The notes: a model not told the origin generated them from the letters alone. A DNA stretch of 64,000 nucleotides from Flavobacterium croceum DSM 17960 (GCF_002917885.1 NZ_PQNY01000008.1:1-64000), one strand, 5' to 3'. Positions 51,330 through 60,942 are shown, counted from the first letter of the stretch. Translations and numbers: made by a program.

Positions 51330-51940
51330 TATTTTACATTTATCTTAAACATTTTTTTACCTTCTAAAAAACCTTCGAGCACATCATTTTCTTCTACTTT
51401 ACCAACGCCTTGCGGTGTACCTGTAAATATAATATCGCCTGTACGTAAAGTAAAATATTGCGAAACATGAGCTATTATTTGATCTATATTCCAAAGCATT
51501 AAATTGGTGTTCCCTTTTTGTACTGTACTACCATTTTTTTGCAATTCAAAAGTACAATTTTCCAAAGAATTTATACTCGATTTAGGTAAAAAATCACCTA
51601 TTACTGCGGCACCGTCAAATGCTTTTGCTTTTTCCCAAGGTAACCCTTTTTCTTTAAGTTTGGTTTGCAAATCACGAGCGGTAAAATCTATACCCAAACC
51701 TATTTCATCATAATATTTATGCGCAAATTTTTCATCTATGTACTTCCCTACTTTGTTAATCTTTACCAATACTTCTACTTCATGGTGTACATCGTTTGAA
51801 AATTCTGGAATAACAAATGGAAATTGTTTTGGTAATACCGCTGTATCGGGTTTTAAAAAAATAACGGGTTCGCTAGGTCGTTCGTTTTGCAATTCCGAAA
51901 TATGATCGGCATAATTACGTCCTATACAAATAATTTTCAT
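51329..51940 (-). CDS. Fumarylacetoacetate hydrolase superfamily protein
   Basis: The 203-residue single-domain FAH-superfamily protein begins MKIICIGRNYADHISELQN and contains FLKPDTAV, HHEVEVLVKINKVGKYI and GIDFTARDLQTKLKEKGLPW, ending with TGTPQGVG. This form matches the acylpyruvase/oxaloacetate decarboxylase (FAHD1/YcgM) group. It is distinct from the full-length fumarylacetoacetase at 1757. Substrate not determined. It lies 24 bases after the exonuclease gene. Confidence 0.92.
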   Translation of the reverse strand: MKIICIGRNYADHISELQNERPSEPVIFLKPDTAVLPKQFPFVIPEFSNDVHHEVEVLVKINKVGKYIDEKFAHKYYDEIGLGIDFTARDLQTKLKEKGLPWEKAKAFDGAAVIGDFLPKSSINSLENCTFELQKNGSTVQKGNTNLMLWNIDQIIAHVSQYFTLRTGDIIFTGTPQGVGKVEENDVLEGFLEGKKMFKINVK

Positions 51941-51964
51941 TGTTTTTGTTGGTTTTTCAAAGGT

Positions 51965-52735
51965 CTATTTTGTACTCAATTTTCTAAGCTTAATAGCTGT
52001 AAGGACTTTTTTGGTATATAAAGGAAAATCGGCATTTTGTATCCAACCAAAATAGCCTGGTTCTTTTTCAAAAATATCTTCTACCAAAGCTCCTTTGTGT
52101 TTGCCAAATGTAAAAATTTCTTGTCCTTTATCATTAAATGCTATAAAACCTGCAAAATCTACCGATTTTTTGCGTGTAGTAAATTCTGACAACGATTTCA
52201 TATCATTCTCCAAATCGGAATAACGATCTAATTGAGCTTTCAAAATTTCGTAGGTTGCCATAGTATCTGCCTCGGCACTATGAGCATTTTCTAAACTTTG
52301 ATTGCAATAAAATTTATACGCAGCACTAAGTGTTCGTTCTTCTTTTTTATGAAATATAGTTTGAATATCTACAGAAACTCTATTTTTCATATCAAAATCT
52401 ACTCCTGCTCGCAAGAGTTCTTCTGCCAAAAGCGGAATATCAAAACGATCTGAATTAAACCCTGCCAAATCGGAATCTTTAATCATAGTATGAACAAGTG
52501 GTGCTAACTCAGAAAATGTAGGTTCGTTGGCAACTTGTTCATTGGTTATTCCATGCACAGCAGTGGTTTGCGGTGGTATGGGTATGGTTGGGTTTACAAG
52601 CCATGTTTTGCTTTCTTTGTTTCCGTTGGGATAGACTTTAAAAATTGAAATTTCAACAATACGGTCTTTTGTAATATCGATTCCTGTAGTTTCTAAATCG
52701 AAAAAACAAATAGGGCGGTGTAATTTTAGTTCCAT
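51965..52735 (-). CDS. DnaQ-like 3'-5' exonuclease
   Basis: The 256-residue protein has the DEDDh exonuclease motifs: FFDLETTGIDITKDRIVEI (Exo I), AGFNSDRFDIPLL (Exo II) and ENAHSAEADTMATY (Exo III, with the catalytic His and Asp). The C-terminal ~80 residues (IFTFGKHKGALVEDIFEKEPGYFGW) form the small PRK07983-like region often appended in Bacteroidota. It may proofread replication or serve DNA repair. It lies alone between the E2 and FAH-family genes. Confidence 0.92.
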   Translation of the reverse strand: MELKLHRPICFFDLETTGIDITKDRIVEISIFKVYPNGNKESKTWLVNPTIPIPPQTTAVHGITNEQVANEPTFSELAPLVHTMIKDSDLAGFNSDRFDIPLLAEELLRAGVDFDMKNRVSVDIQTIFHKKEERTLSAAYKFYCNQSLENAHSAEADTMATYEILKAQLDRYSDLENDMKSLSEFTTRKKSVDFAGFIAFNDKGQEIFTFGKHKGALVEDIFEKEPGYFGWIQNADFPLYTKKVLTAIKLRKLSTK

Positions 52736-52825
52736 TATTATTTCTTTAAAACTAAAAAACCATATAAGAACAGGATAAGAATACTTATTTGTGCCTATAT
52801 GGTCTTTGTTGTTTTTATTTATTTT

Positions 52826-54136
52826 TTATACTTCTCTATTAATATCCCAAGCTTCTAGATAATCTGCAACTCGTTTTACAAACATACCTCCCAAAGCTCC
52901 ATCTACAACACGGTGGTCGTAGCTGTGAGAGAGAAACATTTTTTGACGAATTCCAATAAAATCACCTTCTGGAGTTTCTATAACAGCTGGCACTTTACGA
53001 ATAGCTCCCAAAGCTAAGATACCCACTTGTGGTTGATTGATTATAGGTGTGCCGAACACCGAACCAAATGTTCCTACATTGGTTACTGTATAAGTTCCTC
53101 CTTGTGTATCGTCTGGCTTTAATTTTCCTGCTTTTGCTCGGTTGCCCAAATCGTTTACAGCTTTTGCCATTCCTACCAAATTTAACTGATCTGCATTTTT
53201 AATAACAGGTACTATTAAATTTCCGTTTGGCAAAGCGGCTGCCATACCCAAATTGATTGCTTTTTTCTTGATAATATAATCGCCTTCTACCGAAATATTC
53301 ATCATTGGGAAATCTTTTAATGCCTTGGCAACAGCTTCCATGAATATTGGAGTGAATGTTAATTTTTCGCCTTCACGTTTTTCAAAAGTATTTTTAACTT
53401 TGTCTCTCCATTTTACAATATTAGTAACATCTACCTCTACAAACGACTGCACATGAGCCGAAGTTTGTACCGATTCTACCATATATTTAGAAATAAGCTT
53501 GCGCATTCTATCCATTTCTATAATTTCATCGGCTCCATTTACAGAAACAGGAATTTCTTGAGATGTAGGCTGTAGGTTTTGAGTTGTAGCTTTTGGCGCT
53601 TCAACTGTGGTAGTTGTAACAGATTGCGGAGTAGATTTTCTGTTTTCAACAAATTTTAAAATATCGTCTTTAGTAACACGACCGTCTTTTCCTGTGCCTT
53701 GAATTGCATCTAATTCTTGTGCAGATACACCTTCTTGTTGAGCAATATTTTTTACTAATGGTGAAAAGAATTTATCACTTGTTGAAAAATCTACAGGTGC
53801 AACCGATTCTTTGGCAACCTCAACCGTTTTGGCAATTTCTTGAACGGCTACTGGTGATATTTCGACTACTTTTTGAGTTTCTACACTGGCTCCTCCTTCG
53901 GTTTCAATAATAGCAATGGTTTGCCCCACTTTTACTACATCGTCTTTACCAAAAAGTTGTTCTACCAAAACGCCCGAAACTTCGCTAGGTACCTCGCTAT
54001 CTACTTTGTCGGTAGCTATTTCAAGTACAGCTTCGTCTTGCTCTATTCTATCGCCTACATTTTTAAGCCAGTTGGTAATGGTTGCCTCTGCAACACTTTC
54101 TCCCATTTTGGGTAGCTTTAATTCAAATTTTGCCAT
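52826..54136 (-). CDS. 2-oxoacid dehydrogenase E2 component (dihydrolipoamide acyltransferase)
   Basis: The 436-residue protein has one lipoyl domain (about 1-78, lipoyl Lys44 in IATDKVDSEVPSEV), a Pro/Thr/Ala linker, a peripheral subunit-binding domain around 120-155 (DKFFSPLVKNIAQQEGV, GTGKDGRVTKDDIL) and the catalytic domain ending SHSYDHRVVDGALGG with the HxxxDG motif. The single lipoyl domain and ATDKVDSEVPSE resemble branched-chain or 2-oxoglutarate E2. No E1 or E3 gene is adjacent, so the substrate is undecided. Confidence 0.93.
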   Translation of the reverse strand: MAKFELKLPKMGESVAEATITNWLKNVGDRIEQDEAVLEIATDKVDSEVPSEVSGVLVEQLFGKDDVVKVGQTIAIIETEGGASVETQKVVEISPVAVQEIAKTVEVAKESVAPVDFSTSDKFFSPLVKNIAQQEGVSAQELDAIQGTGKDGRVTKDDILKFVENRKSTPQSVTTTTVEAPKATTQNLQPTSQEIPVSVNGADEIIEMDRMRKLISKYMVESVQTSAHVQSFVEVDVTNIVKWRDKVKNTFEKREGEKLTFTPIFMEAVAKALKDFPMMNISVEGDYIIKKKAINLGMAAALPNGNLIVPVIKNADQLNLVGMAKAVNDLGNRAKAGKLKPDDTQGGTYTVTNVGTFGSVFGTPIINQPQVGILALGAIRKVPAVIETPEGDFIGIRQKMFLSHSYDHRVVDGALGGMFVKRVADYLEAWDINREV

Positions 54137-54208
54137 ATTGATAACCTAATGTTGTGTTTTCTAATTTGGATTGCAAAAATACTAAAATAATAGAGTTTTT
54201 TTATTTTT

Positions 54209-55318
54209 TTAGCAAATTATTATTTTCCCTAAATCGTTTGCGTTGTTGCTTCCTATTATATAATTACTACTAGCAATATAGTTTTTAAAAATAATATTTT
54301 GAGCTTTGTGTTGTTGCATAAAAGCTATAATTTCTGCAAAAGAAAAATAGGTTGTATCAAAAATTAGCTCGTAGCGTAACTTATTGTTTGTAAAGGCTTC
54401 CAATGAATTTAAAATTTCTGCATTTGGTATTTTTGAAAAATAAATATCTTTTGTAAAAACTATTGTTTTTTGCACTTTAAAATCAATGTTTTTTTGTTTA
54501 GATTGTTTTGATAAAGCAAATACAAACGAACCTGCTTTCATCATCACATCAAAGACTAATGATTTTTTAAAATGTTTTTTATAAAAATAATTCATCGCTT
54601 CTTGAAATCGATGCAAATATTTTTGGTCTCTCACTGTGCTTTCTCCTTTGTAATGAATTACCGCTGTATCTGCAAAATAATAATTTTTGTAGCCTTTTTG
54701 CTGTATGGTGTAACTTAAATCGATATCGTCTGAATACATAAAACAATTTTCATCAAAACCACCTACTTCAAGATATAAACTTTTTTTAAGAACCATAAAA
54801 GCTCCAACTAAAATATCTACTTCACCCGTTTGATTTTCGGATAAATGCTGTGCATAGTATTTCCCAAAAACATTTGAAATTTTATACAATCCAAAAACCT
54901 TTGTAAAAGCCACCCAAGGCGTTGGTACACCACGCTTACTTTCGGGCAAAAAATTACCCTTTCCATCAATAAGTTTACAACCTATTATTCCAGCTGATAG
55001 CTGATGGTTTTTAGCTAATAGCTTTTTAAAAGTATCTTCGGCAACAACAGTATCGGGATTTAAAATGCAAACATATTCGCCTTTGGCTTGAGCAACCCCA
55101 ATGTTATTTCCTTTAGGAAAACCCAAATTTTCTTTATTTTCAATAAGTTTTACTTCAGGAAAAAGTTGTCGTACCATCTGGCAACTATCATCTATTGAAT
55201 GGTTATCAACTACGATAATTTCGCCATCAATAGTTTGCAATGCTTTTTGCACACTAGTAATGCATTGCTCTAAAAAGTAGCGTACATTGTAGTTGAGTAT
55301 TATTACTGAAAGTTGCAT
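54209..55318 (-). CDS. Family 2 glycosyltransferase
   Basis: The 369-residue GT2 protein has an N-terminal GT-A domain: SVIILNYNVRYFLEQCI, VVDNHSIDDSC, ENLGFPKGNNIGVAQAKGEY in two parts, and ILNPDTVV with the nucleotide-binding acidic residue. MYSDDIDLSYTIQQKGY is the acceptor ED-type motif seen in rhamnosyltransferase-like enzymes. A C-terminal ~100-residue extension has no assigned fold. It probably acts on surface glycans. It is preceded by one base from a 79-residue gene. Confidence 0.92.
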   Translation of the reverse strand: MQLSVIILNYNVRYFLEQCITSVQKALQTIDGEIIVVDNHSIDDSCQMVRQLFPEVKLIENKENLGFPKGNNIGVAQAKGEYVCILNPDTVVAEDTFKKLLAKNHQLSAGIIGCKLIDGKGNFLPESKRGVPTPWVAFTKVFGLYKISNVFGKYYAQHLSENQTGEVDILVGAFMVLKKSLYLEVGGFDENCFMYSDDIDLSYTIQQKGYKNYYFADTAVIHYKGESTVRDQKYLHRFQEAMNYFYKKHFKKSLVFDVMMKAGSFVFALSKQSKQKNIDFKVQKTIVFTKDIYFSKIPNAEILNSLEAFTNNKLRYELIFDTTYFSFAEIIAFMQQHKAQNIIFKNYIASSNYIIGSNNANDLGKIIIC

Positions 55319-55319
55319 T

Positions 55320-55559
55320 TTATTTTAACTCATTGGACTTTAATTGAATTCTGTTTTGTAAATCATTAATTAGAGTATCTGTTATAATGAAATTTAATTC
55401 TTTAATTTTAGAGTTTAAAAAAAATCGACAGCTTTTAATAAAATTGTCTCTTACCTCTTCTAGGTTATCTTTATTCTCATTAATTTTATTACTATAAACT
55501 TTCAAATTATCTTCTATATATATAGAAACTGCTTCATAAAAAATTTTATCCTCATTCAT
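55320..55559 (-). CDS. Uncharacterised 79-residue helical protein
   Basis: The protein has no recognised domain. It is mostly helical, rich in Asn, Lys, Glu and Ile, with no signal peptide or TM segment (MNEDKIFYEAVSIYIEDNL at the start). It lies nine bases after the YhcG-type nuclease and one base before the glycosyltransferase, all on the minus strand. Composition and tight packing against the nuclease suggest it travels with that gene, perhaps as an accessory or antidote; this is inference only. Confidence 0.6.
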   Translation of the reverse strand: MNEDKIFYEAVSIYIEDNLKVYSNKINENKDNLEEVRDNFIKSCRFFLNSKIKELNFIITDTLINDLQNRIQLKSNELK

Positions 55560-55568
55560 AAAATGAAA

Positions 55569-56561
55569 CTACTTTAAACTAAACAATAATTTTTGTCTCT
55601 CTATTTCTTCTTCTAATTCTTTTTCTGATGGTAAAAATGCTAAATATTTAGAAGTAAAAAGTTGGTTTTTTTCATTTAAAACCGAATACTTTACGATTGT
55701 CCTATCTGTTTCTGTGCAAAGCAAAATCCCAATAGTTGGGTTGTCTTCTTTTTGCTTTTTTAAATCGTCATACATCCGCACATACATATCTAGTTGCCCA
55801 ATATCTTGGTGTGTAATAGTATGTGTTTTTAATTCTATAATTACAAAACATTTTAAAATATAGTTATAGAAAACCAAGTCTATAAAAAAATCAGCTGTTT
55901 CTGTTTTTATATGTTGTTGGCGTTCAACAAAGGCGAATCCTTTTCCTAGCTCTAGTATAAATTTTTGCAAGTTATCAATTAAAGCTTTTTCAAATTCTGC
56001 TTCGGTATAACTTAAAGTTGAAGGAAGATTTAAAAATTCAAGAACTGTTGGATTTTTTATAAAATTTTGAATATTATATTCATTTGAATTTTCTTTTTCA
56101 TGCAAAATCTCTTTATTTTGTGAAGATAATAATCGTTGATAATATAAAGTGGAAATATTTCTGTCTAATGTACGTACAGACCATGTGTTTTGCGCTGCTT
56201 CTTTTAAGTAATACATTCTTGCTTCTTCATCTGATACTTTTAAAACTCTTTGAAAATGAGACCAATTCAATTGTGCGAACAATGTTCGCATTTTTTTAAT
56301 ATCAGGAAAAACAATGTAAAACTGTCTCATTTCCCATATAGTTCTTGCGCTAAATCCTTTACCGAATTCTTTAGAAAGCTCTAAGGAAATTGTCTTAACA
56401 ATTTCTTTACCATAATCAGCACGTTGTTTTCCATTTTGTTCTTCTTCGACAATTTTTCTACCAATATTCCAGTATGCTTCAATCATAGCTGTATTAATAG
56501 ATTGATAAGTTTTTTGACGCGCCTGTAAAAGAATTTGTTTTATTTCATTAATATACAACAT
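55569..56561 (-). CDS. YhcG/DUF1016-family PDDEXK nuclease
   Basis: The protein is 330 residues from the ATG at 56561. The N-terminal DUF1016 half (about 1-140) contains AYWNIGRKIVEEEQNGKQRADYG and WEMRQFYIVFP. The C-terminal half is a PDDEXK nuclease: FVERQQHIKTETADFFIDLVFYN in two halves, then IIELKTH, with Asp and ExK catalytic residues. E. coli YhcG and relatives are linked to restriction, Holliday-junction-like DNA and mobile defence, without a settled role. An in-frame start at 56603 lies upstream of a TATATTTG box (minus, 56579-56586), so it is rejected. Confidence 0.9.
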   Translation of the reverse strand: MLYINEIKQILLQARQKTYQSINTAMIEAYWNIGRKIVEEEQNGKQRADYGKEIVKTISLELSKEFGKGFSARTIWEMRQFYIVFPDIKKMRTLFAQLNWSHFQRVLKVSDEEARMYYLKEAAQNTWSVRTLDRNISTLYYQRLLSSQNKEILHEKENSNEYNIQNFIKNPTVLEFLNLPSTLSYTEAEFEKALIDNLQKFILELGKGFAFVERQQHIKTETADFFIDLVFYNYILKCFVIIELKTHTITHQDIGQLDMYVRMYDDLKKQKEDNPTIGILLCTETDRTIVKYSVLNEKNQLFTSKYLAFLPSEKELEEEIERQKLLFSLK

Positions 56562-56684
56562 AGATAACTTATAATGAGCAAATATAATGTGAAAATATGG
56601 CAATTTGAAAATTTGAAAGTCTTACTTTTGTATCTTTAAAAAATTGGGCGTATTGCCACATTATTAAAATTTGCAAAGTAAAAA

Positions 56685-58547
56685 GTGAATTATCTATCTG
56701 TAGAAAACATATCCAAATCTTTTGGAGAAAGAACCTTGTTTGAAAACATTTCTTTCGGAATTAACAAAGACCAAAAAATAGCTTTTGTTGCCAAAAATGG
56801 TACAGGAAAAACCTCTATTCTTAAAATTATTACAGGCGAAGACACCCCAGATAATGGGCAAGTAGTAATGCGAAAAGACATTAAAATGGCTTTTCTTTCG
56901 CAAGAACCAAAATTACAAAGCGAACTCACCATTGAAGAAAGTATTTTTGCTAGTGATAACGACAGCTTAAAAGTAATAGAGCAGTATGAAAAAGCTCTCG
57001 AAAACCCAGAAGATGAAGAAGCCTACCAAAAAGCGTTTGACAATATGGATAGGCATAATGCTTGGGATTTTGAAACGCAATACAAACAAATTCTATTTCG
57101 ATTAAAACTTGAAGATTTAAAACTCAAAGTAAAAAATCTTTCGGGTGGACAAAAAAAACGTTTAGCATTGGCAATCATACTTATTAATAAACCCGATTTA
57201 TTAATACTTGACGAACCTACAAATCATCTCGATTTGGAAATGATAGAATGGCTTGAAAGCTATTTTGCCAAAGAAAACATTACGCTTTTTATGGTTACTC
57301 ACGACCGCTTTTTTCTAGAGCGTGTGTGCAACGAAATTTTGGAACTCGACAATGGTAAAATATACCAATATAAGGGTAATTATTCTTATTTTTTACAGAA
57401 AAAAGACGAACGCATTACGAGCGAAATAGCTTCGGTAGAAAAAGCTAAAAATTTATTTACCAAAGAGCTAGACTGGATGCGTAGACAGCCCAAAGCCAGA
57501 ACTACCAAGTCTAAATCGCGTCAAGATGATTTTTATATAATTAAAGAAAAAGCATTTTCAAGAAGAAAAGAACACGTTATTGAGCTCGAAATCAATATGG
57601 AGCGCATGGGTAGCAAAGTAATAGAGTTGCACAAAGTTTCGAAGAAATTTCAAGACAAAGTAATTCTCGATAGTTTTGATTACACTTTTAATCGTAACGA
57701 ACGAGTAGGTATTATTGGAAAAAACGGAACAGGAAAATCTACGTTTTTAAATATACTAACACAAACGATAAAACCCGATTTGGGCAAAGTTGTAGTTGGC
57801 GATACTATAAAAATAGGCTATTATACCCAAAGTGGCATTAACCCAAAACCACAACAAAAAGTAATTGATGTTATTAAAGAATTTGGCGAATTTATTCCAC
57901 TTACCAAAGGGCGAACTATTTCGGCAGGCGGACTTTTGGAACGCTTTTTATTCGATAGAAAAAAACAACACGATTTTGTAGAAAAATTAAGTGGTGGAGA
58001 ACTTAAACGCTTGTATTTATGCACTGTTCTTATCCAAAACCCAAATTTTCTAATTCTTGATGAGCCAACCAACGATTTGGATATTGTAACATTAAATGTA
58101 TTGGAAAGTTTTTTATTGGATTATCCTGGTTGTTTGTTGGTGGTGAGCCACGACCGCTATTTTATGGATAAAATTGTAGATCATTTATTTGTTTTTAAAG
58201 GCAATGGAGAAATTGAAGATTTCCCTGGCAATTATTCCGATTGGCGTATTTATGAAGATTCTAACGAACCTGTTGGTTCCAATGCAACAGAAAATAAAGA
58301 GAAAAACAACTGGAAAGAAAAACAAGTAAAAGACGGATTAACATTTGCCGAACAAAAAGAATTCCAAAAAATAGAACGAGAAATTAAAGATTTGGAATAC
58401 CAAAAAAAACAAATTGAAAATCTTTTTGCTTCAACTGAATTAAGCCATGAAGAAATCGAAAAAAAATCGACCGAATTACAGAAAATAATTCAATCACTTG
58501 AAGAAAAAGAAGAACGTTGGTTTGAACTTTCGAGCAAAATGGAATAA
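56685..58547 (+). CDS. ABC-F ATPase, Uup-like, with GTG start
   Basis: The 620-residue protein starts at GTG 56685. Both nucleotide-binding domains are intact: VAKNGTGKTSILKI / LSGGQKKRLALA / [17 protein letters not shown] and IIGKNGTGKSTFLNI / LSGGELKRLYL / [14 protein letters not shown]. The last ~90 residues are a coiled coil (KNNWKEKQVKDGLTF to ELSSKME), as in E. coli Uup, which acts on DNA junctions and ribosomes. The GTG is preferred because no ATG lies close in frame and MNYLSVENISKSFG is the family N-terminus. Confidence 0.93.
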   Translation: MNYLSVENISKSFGERTLFENISFGINKDQKIAFVAKNGTGKTSILKIITGEDTPDNGQVVMRKDIKMAFLSQEPKLQSELTIEESIFASDNDSLKVIEQYEKALENPEDEEAYQKAFDNMDRHNAWDFETQYKQILFRLKLEDLKLKVKNLSGGQKKRLALAIILINKPDLLILDEPTNHLDLEMIEWLESYFAKENITLFMVTHDRFFLERVCNEILELDNGKIYQYKGNYSYFLQKKDERITSEIASVEKAKNLFTKELDWMRRQPKARTTKSKSRQDDFYIIKEKAFSRRKEHVIELEINMERMGSKVIELHKVSKKFQDKVILDSFDYTFNRNERVGIIGKNGTGKSTFLNILTQTIKPDLGKVVVGDTIKIGYYTQSGINPKPQQKVIDVIKEFGEFIPLTKGRTISAGGLLERFLFDRKKQHDFVEKLSGGELKRLYLCTVLIQNPNFLILDEPTNDLDIVTLNVLESFLLDYPGCLLVVSHDRYFMDKIVDHLFVFKGNGEIEDFPGNYSDWRIYEDSNEPVGSNATENKEKNNWKEKQVKDGLTFAEQKEFQKIEREIKDLEYQKKQIENLFASTELSHEEIEKKSTELQKIIQSLEEKEERWFELSSKME

Positions 58548-58604
58548 AATAACCACTAAATATGAACCAAAAAATGGTATTTAGTAAGTGCTAAATATTG
58601 GAAA

Positions 58605-59384
58605 ATGTTACAAAATATTAAATCATATATACACTTTCTTTGGAACTCCAAAAACCATCACGGGGTACACTCTCCATTTGTTTTTAATTTGGTAACAAAG
58701 TGTTTTTATGATAAAAAAAAATATGAAGAATATACTGTTTTAAATAAGTATCGAAAATCATTTTTACTAAATAAAGACAGCCTAAAAGTAACCGATTTTG
58801 GTGCTGGTTCTAAAGTTTTTAAAAATGATATAAGAAAAATTTGTGCTATTGCAAAAAATGCTGGAATTTCGAGAAAAAGAGCGCAATTATTATTTAGACT
58901 TACACACTATTTCCAACCCGAGCGTATTCTTGAAATAGGCTCTTCTTTGGGGTTAGCAACCTCGGCTATGGCTTTGGGAAACCCAAATGCAAAGATTACA
59001 ACACTCGAAGGTTGCTTTCAAACAAGTCATCTATGCGAAATTCAATTACAAAAATTTCACATCAATAATGTTGAATGTATACACACAAAATTTGAAGATT
59101 ATCTAAATTCTTTCGACTTTCAACTTTCGACTTTCAACTTCATTTATTTTGATGGAAATCATACCAAAAAAGCTACATTAGACTATTTTAACTTGCTTTT
59201 GCCAACAATTACCAACGATACTGTTTGGATTTTTGATGACATACATTGGAACAATGACATGCAAGAAGCTTGGCAAATAATAAAAGATAATCCAAAGGTA
59301 AAAGTTACTATAGATACTTTTCAATGGGGGATTGTTTTTTTTAGAAAAGAACAAGAAAAAGAACATTTTACAATACGAGTGTAA
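58605..59384 (+). CDS. Class I SAM-dependent methyltransferase
   Basis: The 259-residue protein has a typical flavobacterial N-terminus (SKNHHGVHSPFVFNLV) and a Rossmann-like SAM site: PERILEIGSSLGLATSAMALG near residue 105, then ITTLEGC (acidic ribose ligand). IYFDGNHTKKATLDYFNLLLP with VWIFDDIHW (O-methyltransferase-like metal or acceptor region) follow. The insertion SFDFQLSTFNF is encoded by a 14-base tandem repeat (59111-59138). The acceptor substrate is unknown. Confidence 0.9.
   Translation: MLQNIKSYIHFLWNSKNHHGVHSPFVFNLVTKCFYDKKKYEEYTVLNKYRKSFLLNKDSLKVTDFGAGSKVFKNDIRKICAIAKNAGISRKRAQLLFRLTHYFQPERILEIGSSLGLATSAMALGNPNAKITTLEGCFQTSHLCEIQLQKFHINNVECIHTKFEDYLNSFDFQLSTFNFIYFDGNHTKKATLDYFNLLLPTITNDTVWIFDDIHWNNDMQEAWQIIKDNPKVKVTIDTFQWGIVFFRKEQEKEHFTIRV
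59111..59138 (+). repeat. 14-base tandem repeat inside the methyltransferase gene
   Basis: TTTCGACTTTCAAC occurs twice in direct succession. The 28 bases are in frame only because flanking bases compensate. The repeat encodes SFDFQLSTFNF between two core motifs. Confidence 0.9.
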
Positions 59385-59461
59385 CAAAAGAATTGTATCT
59401 TCTACTAATATGTAAATAGTACAATTTGTAAAAGTAATTTTCTTGTAATTCATACTAAAAA

Positions 59462-60160
59462 ATGGCAGCATTAATTGATATTTCAAATATAAAACGTGAT
59501 TTTCAACTCGGTACAGAAACTATTCATGTTTTAAAAGGCATTGATTTACAAATAAATAAAGGTGAATATGTTGCTCTTATGGGACCTTCTGGTTCTGGAA
59601 AATCTACTTTAATGAATCTTTTGGGCTGTTTAGACACACCTACATCAGGAAACTATATATTAAACGGTAAAGATGTTTCGCAAATGCACGACGACGATTT
59701 GGCAGAAGTGCGCAACAAAGAAATTGGTTTTGTGTTTCAAACCTTTAATCTTTTGCCAAGAACAACTGCGCTAGACAACGTAGCTTTACCTATGATATAT
59801 GCTGGCTATGGCAAGCAAGAACGTACCCAGCGCGCTCAAGAAGTACTTACGCAAGTAGGACTTGGCGATAGAATGGATCATCAACCCAATCAACTTTCGG
59901 GTGGACAGCGTCAGCGTGTTGCCGTTGCAAGAGCGTTGGTAAACAAACCTTCTATTATTCTTGCCGATGAACCTACAGGAAATCTAGATAGTAAAACTTC
60001 TATAGAGATTATGAAACTTTTTGGCGATATACATGCCCAAGGAAATACTGTAATTTTAGTAACACACGAAGAAGATATTGCTGCGCATGCTCACCGAATA
60101 ATTCGCTTAAAAGACGGACTTATAGAAAGTGATTATCAAAATACAGATATTGCAAAGTAA
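59462..60160 (+). CDS. ABC transporter ATPase, LolD/MacB-like
   Basis: The 232-residue ATPase has Walker [20 protein letters not shown]-loop [17 protein letters not shown], signature [15 protein letters not shown] and Walker [22 protein letters not shown], which follows, is common in the macrolide-export/LolD group. The substrate is unknown. No permease gene is next to it in the window, so the partner is elsewhere. The gene is 77 bases after the methyltransferase. Confidence 0.88.
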   Translation: MAALIDISNIKRDFQLGTETIHVLKGIDLQINKGEYVALMGPSGSGKSTLMNLLGCLDTPTSGNYILNGKDVSQMHDDDLAEVRNKEIGFVFQTFNLLPRTTALDNVALPMIYAGYGKQERTQRAQEVLTQVGLGDRMDHQPNQLSGGQRQRVAVARALVNKPSIILADEPTGNLDSKTSIEIMKLFGDIHAQGNTVILVTHEEDIAAHAHRIIRLKDGLIESDYQNTDIAK

Positions 60161-60243
60161 AATCGAAATCATCTTTCATCTCAAAATATTGCTATGCTGT
60201 TTATTGGCTCTAATCAATAAAAACCAGTAGAATAGATAATTGG

Positions 60244-60275
60244 ATTGGTAAACCACTTTCTTTGTATTACCTTTG
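60244..60275 (+). promoter_or_regulatory. Promoter of the cobalamin adenosyltransferase gene
   Basis: ATTG (60244-60247, one mismatch), 20 bases, then TACCTTTG (60268-60275). The -7 box is 22 bases before the ATG at 60298. Confidence 0.7.
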
Positions 60276-60297
60276 AGGCTAATTTTTCTATAAAACC

Positions 60298-60867
60298 ATG
60301 AAAATATATACCAAAACTGGCGATACAGGCACTACAGCACTATTTGGAGGCACAAGAGTTCCTAAACATCACATTCGTATAGAAAGCTATGGAACTGTAG
60401 ACGAACTTAACTCACATATTGGGCTTATTCGTGACCAAAATATAGCATCAGATTATAAAACCGTTTTAGTTGAAGTTCAAGATAGATTGTTTACTGTTGG
60501 AGCCATTTTGGCTACTCCTCCAGAACAAGAAACTTTAAAAAATGGAGAAAAAAGACTACAAAATTTAGGCATAATACCTTCGGATATAGAATTTCTCGAA
60601 CAAGAAATTGATAAAATGGATCGCTCTTTACCACCTATGACAAACTTTGTGCTACCTGGAGGCCATACCACTGTGTCATATTGTCATATAGCACGCTGCG
60701 TATGCCGTAGAGCCGAGCGATTGGCTGTGCATTTGAATGACATAGAACCTGTAAATGAACTGGTAATTGCTTATTTAAACCGACTTTCTGACTATCTTTT
60801 TGTATTGGCACGAATGTTGTCCAAAGACTTAGAGGCACAAGAAGTATTGTGGATACCTAGAAAATAA
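60298..60867 (+). CDS. Cob(I)yrinic acid a,c-diamide adenosyltransferase (PduO type)
   Basis: The 189-residue protein transfers adenosyl from ATP to cob(I)alamin. The N-terminus MKIYTKTGDTGTTALFGGTRV with YGTVDELNSHIGLI is the ATP-binding signature, and RCVCRRAERLAV holds the conserved Arg/Glu cluster. PduO-type enzymes are trimers. No cobalamin biosynthesis gene or cobalamin riboswitch is visible near it; the likely role is salvage or adenosylation of imported cobalamin. Confidence 0.93.
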   Translation: MKIYTKTGDTGTTALFGGTRVPKHHIRIESYGTVDELNSHIGLIRDQNIASDYKTVLVEVQDRLFTVGAILATPPEQETLKNGEKRLQNLGIIPSDIEFLEQEIDKMDRSLPPMTNFVLPGGHTTVSYCHIARCVCRRAERLAVHLNDIEPVNELVIAYLNRLSDYLFVLARMLSKDLEAQEVLWIPRK

Positions 60868-60942
60868 AATTTTAACAATATTCTATTTTAGAATTTGAAT
60901 AATAAAACGTTCTTAATTTTAATAAAAAATAATTATTTTTTT

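Noticed and set aside
58556..58586. Small inverted repeat ACTAAATA / TATTTAGT after the Uup-like gene
   Set aside because: Only AT pairs with a long loop and no T tract; too weak to call a terminator or operator.
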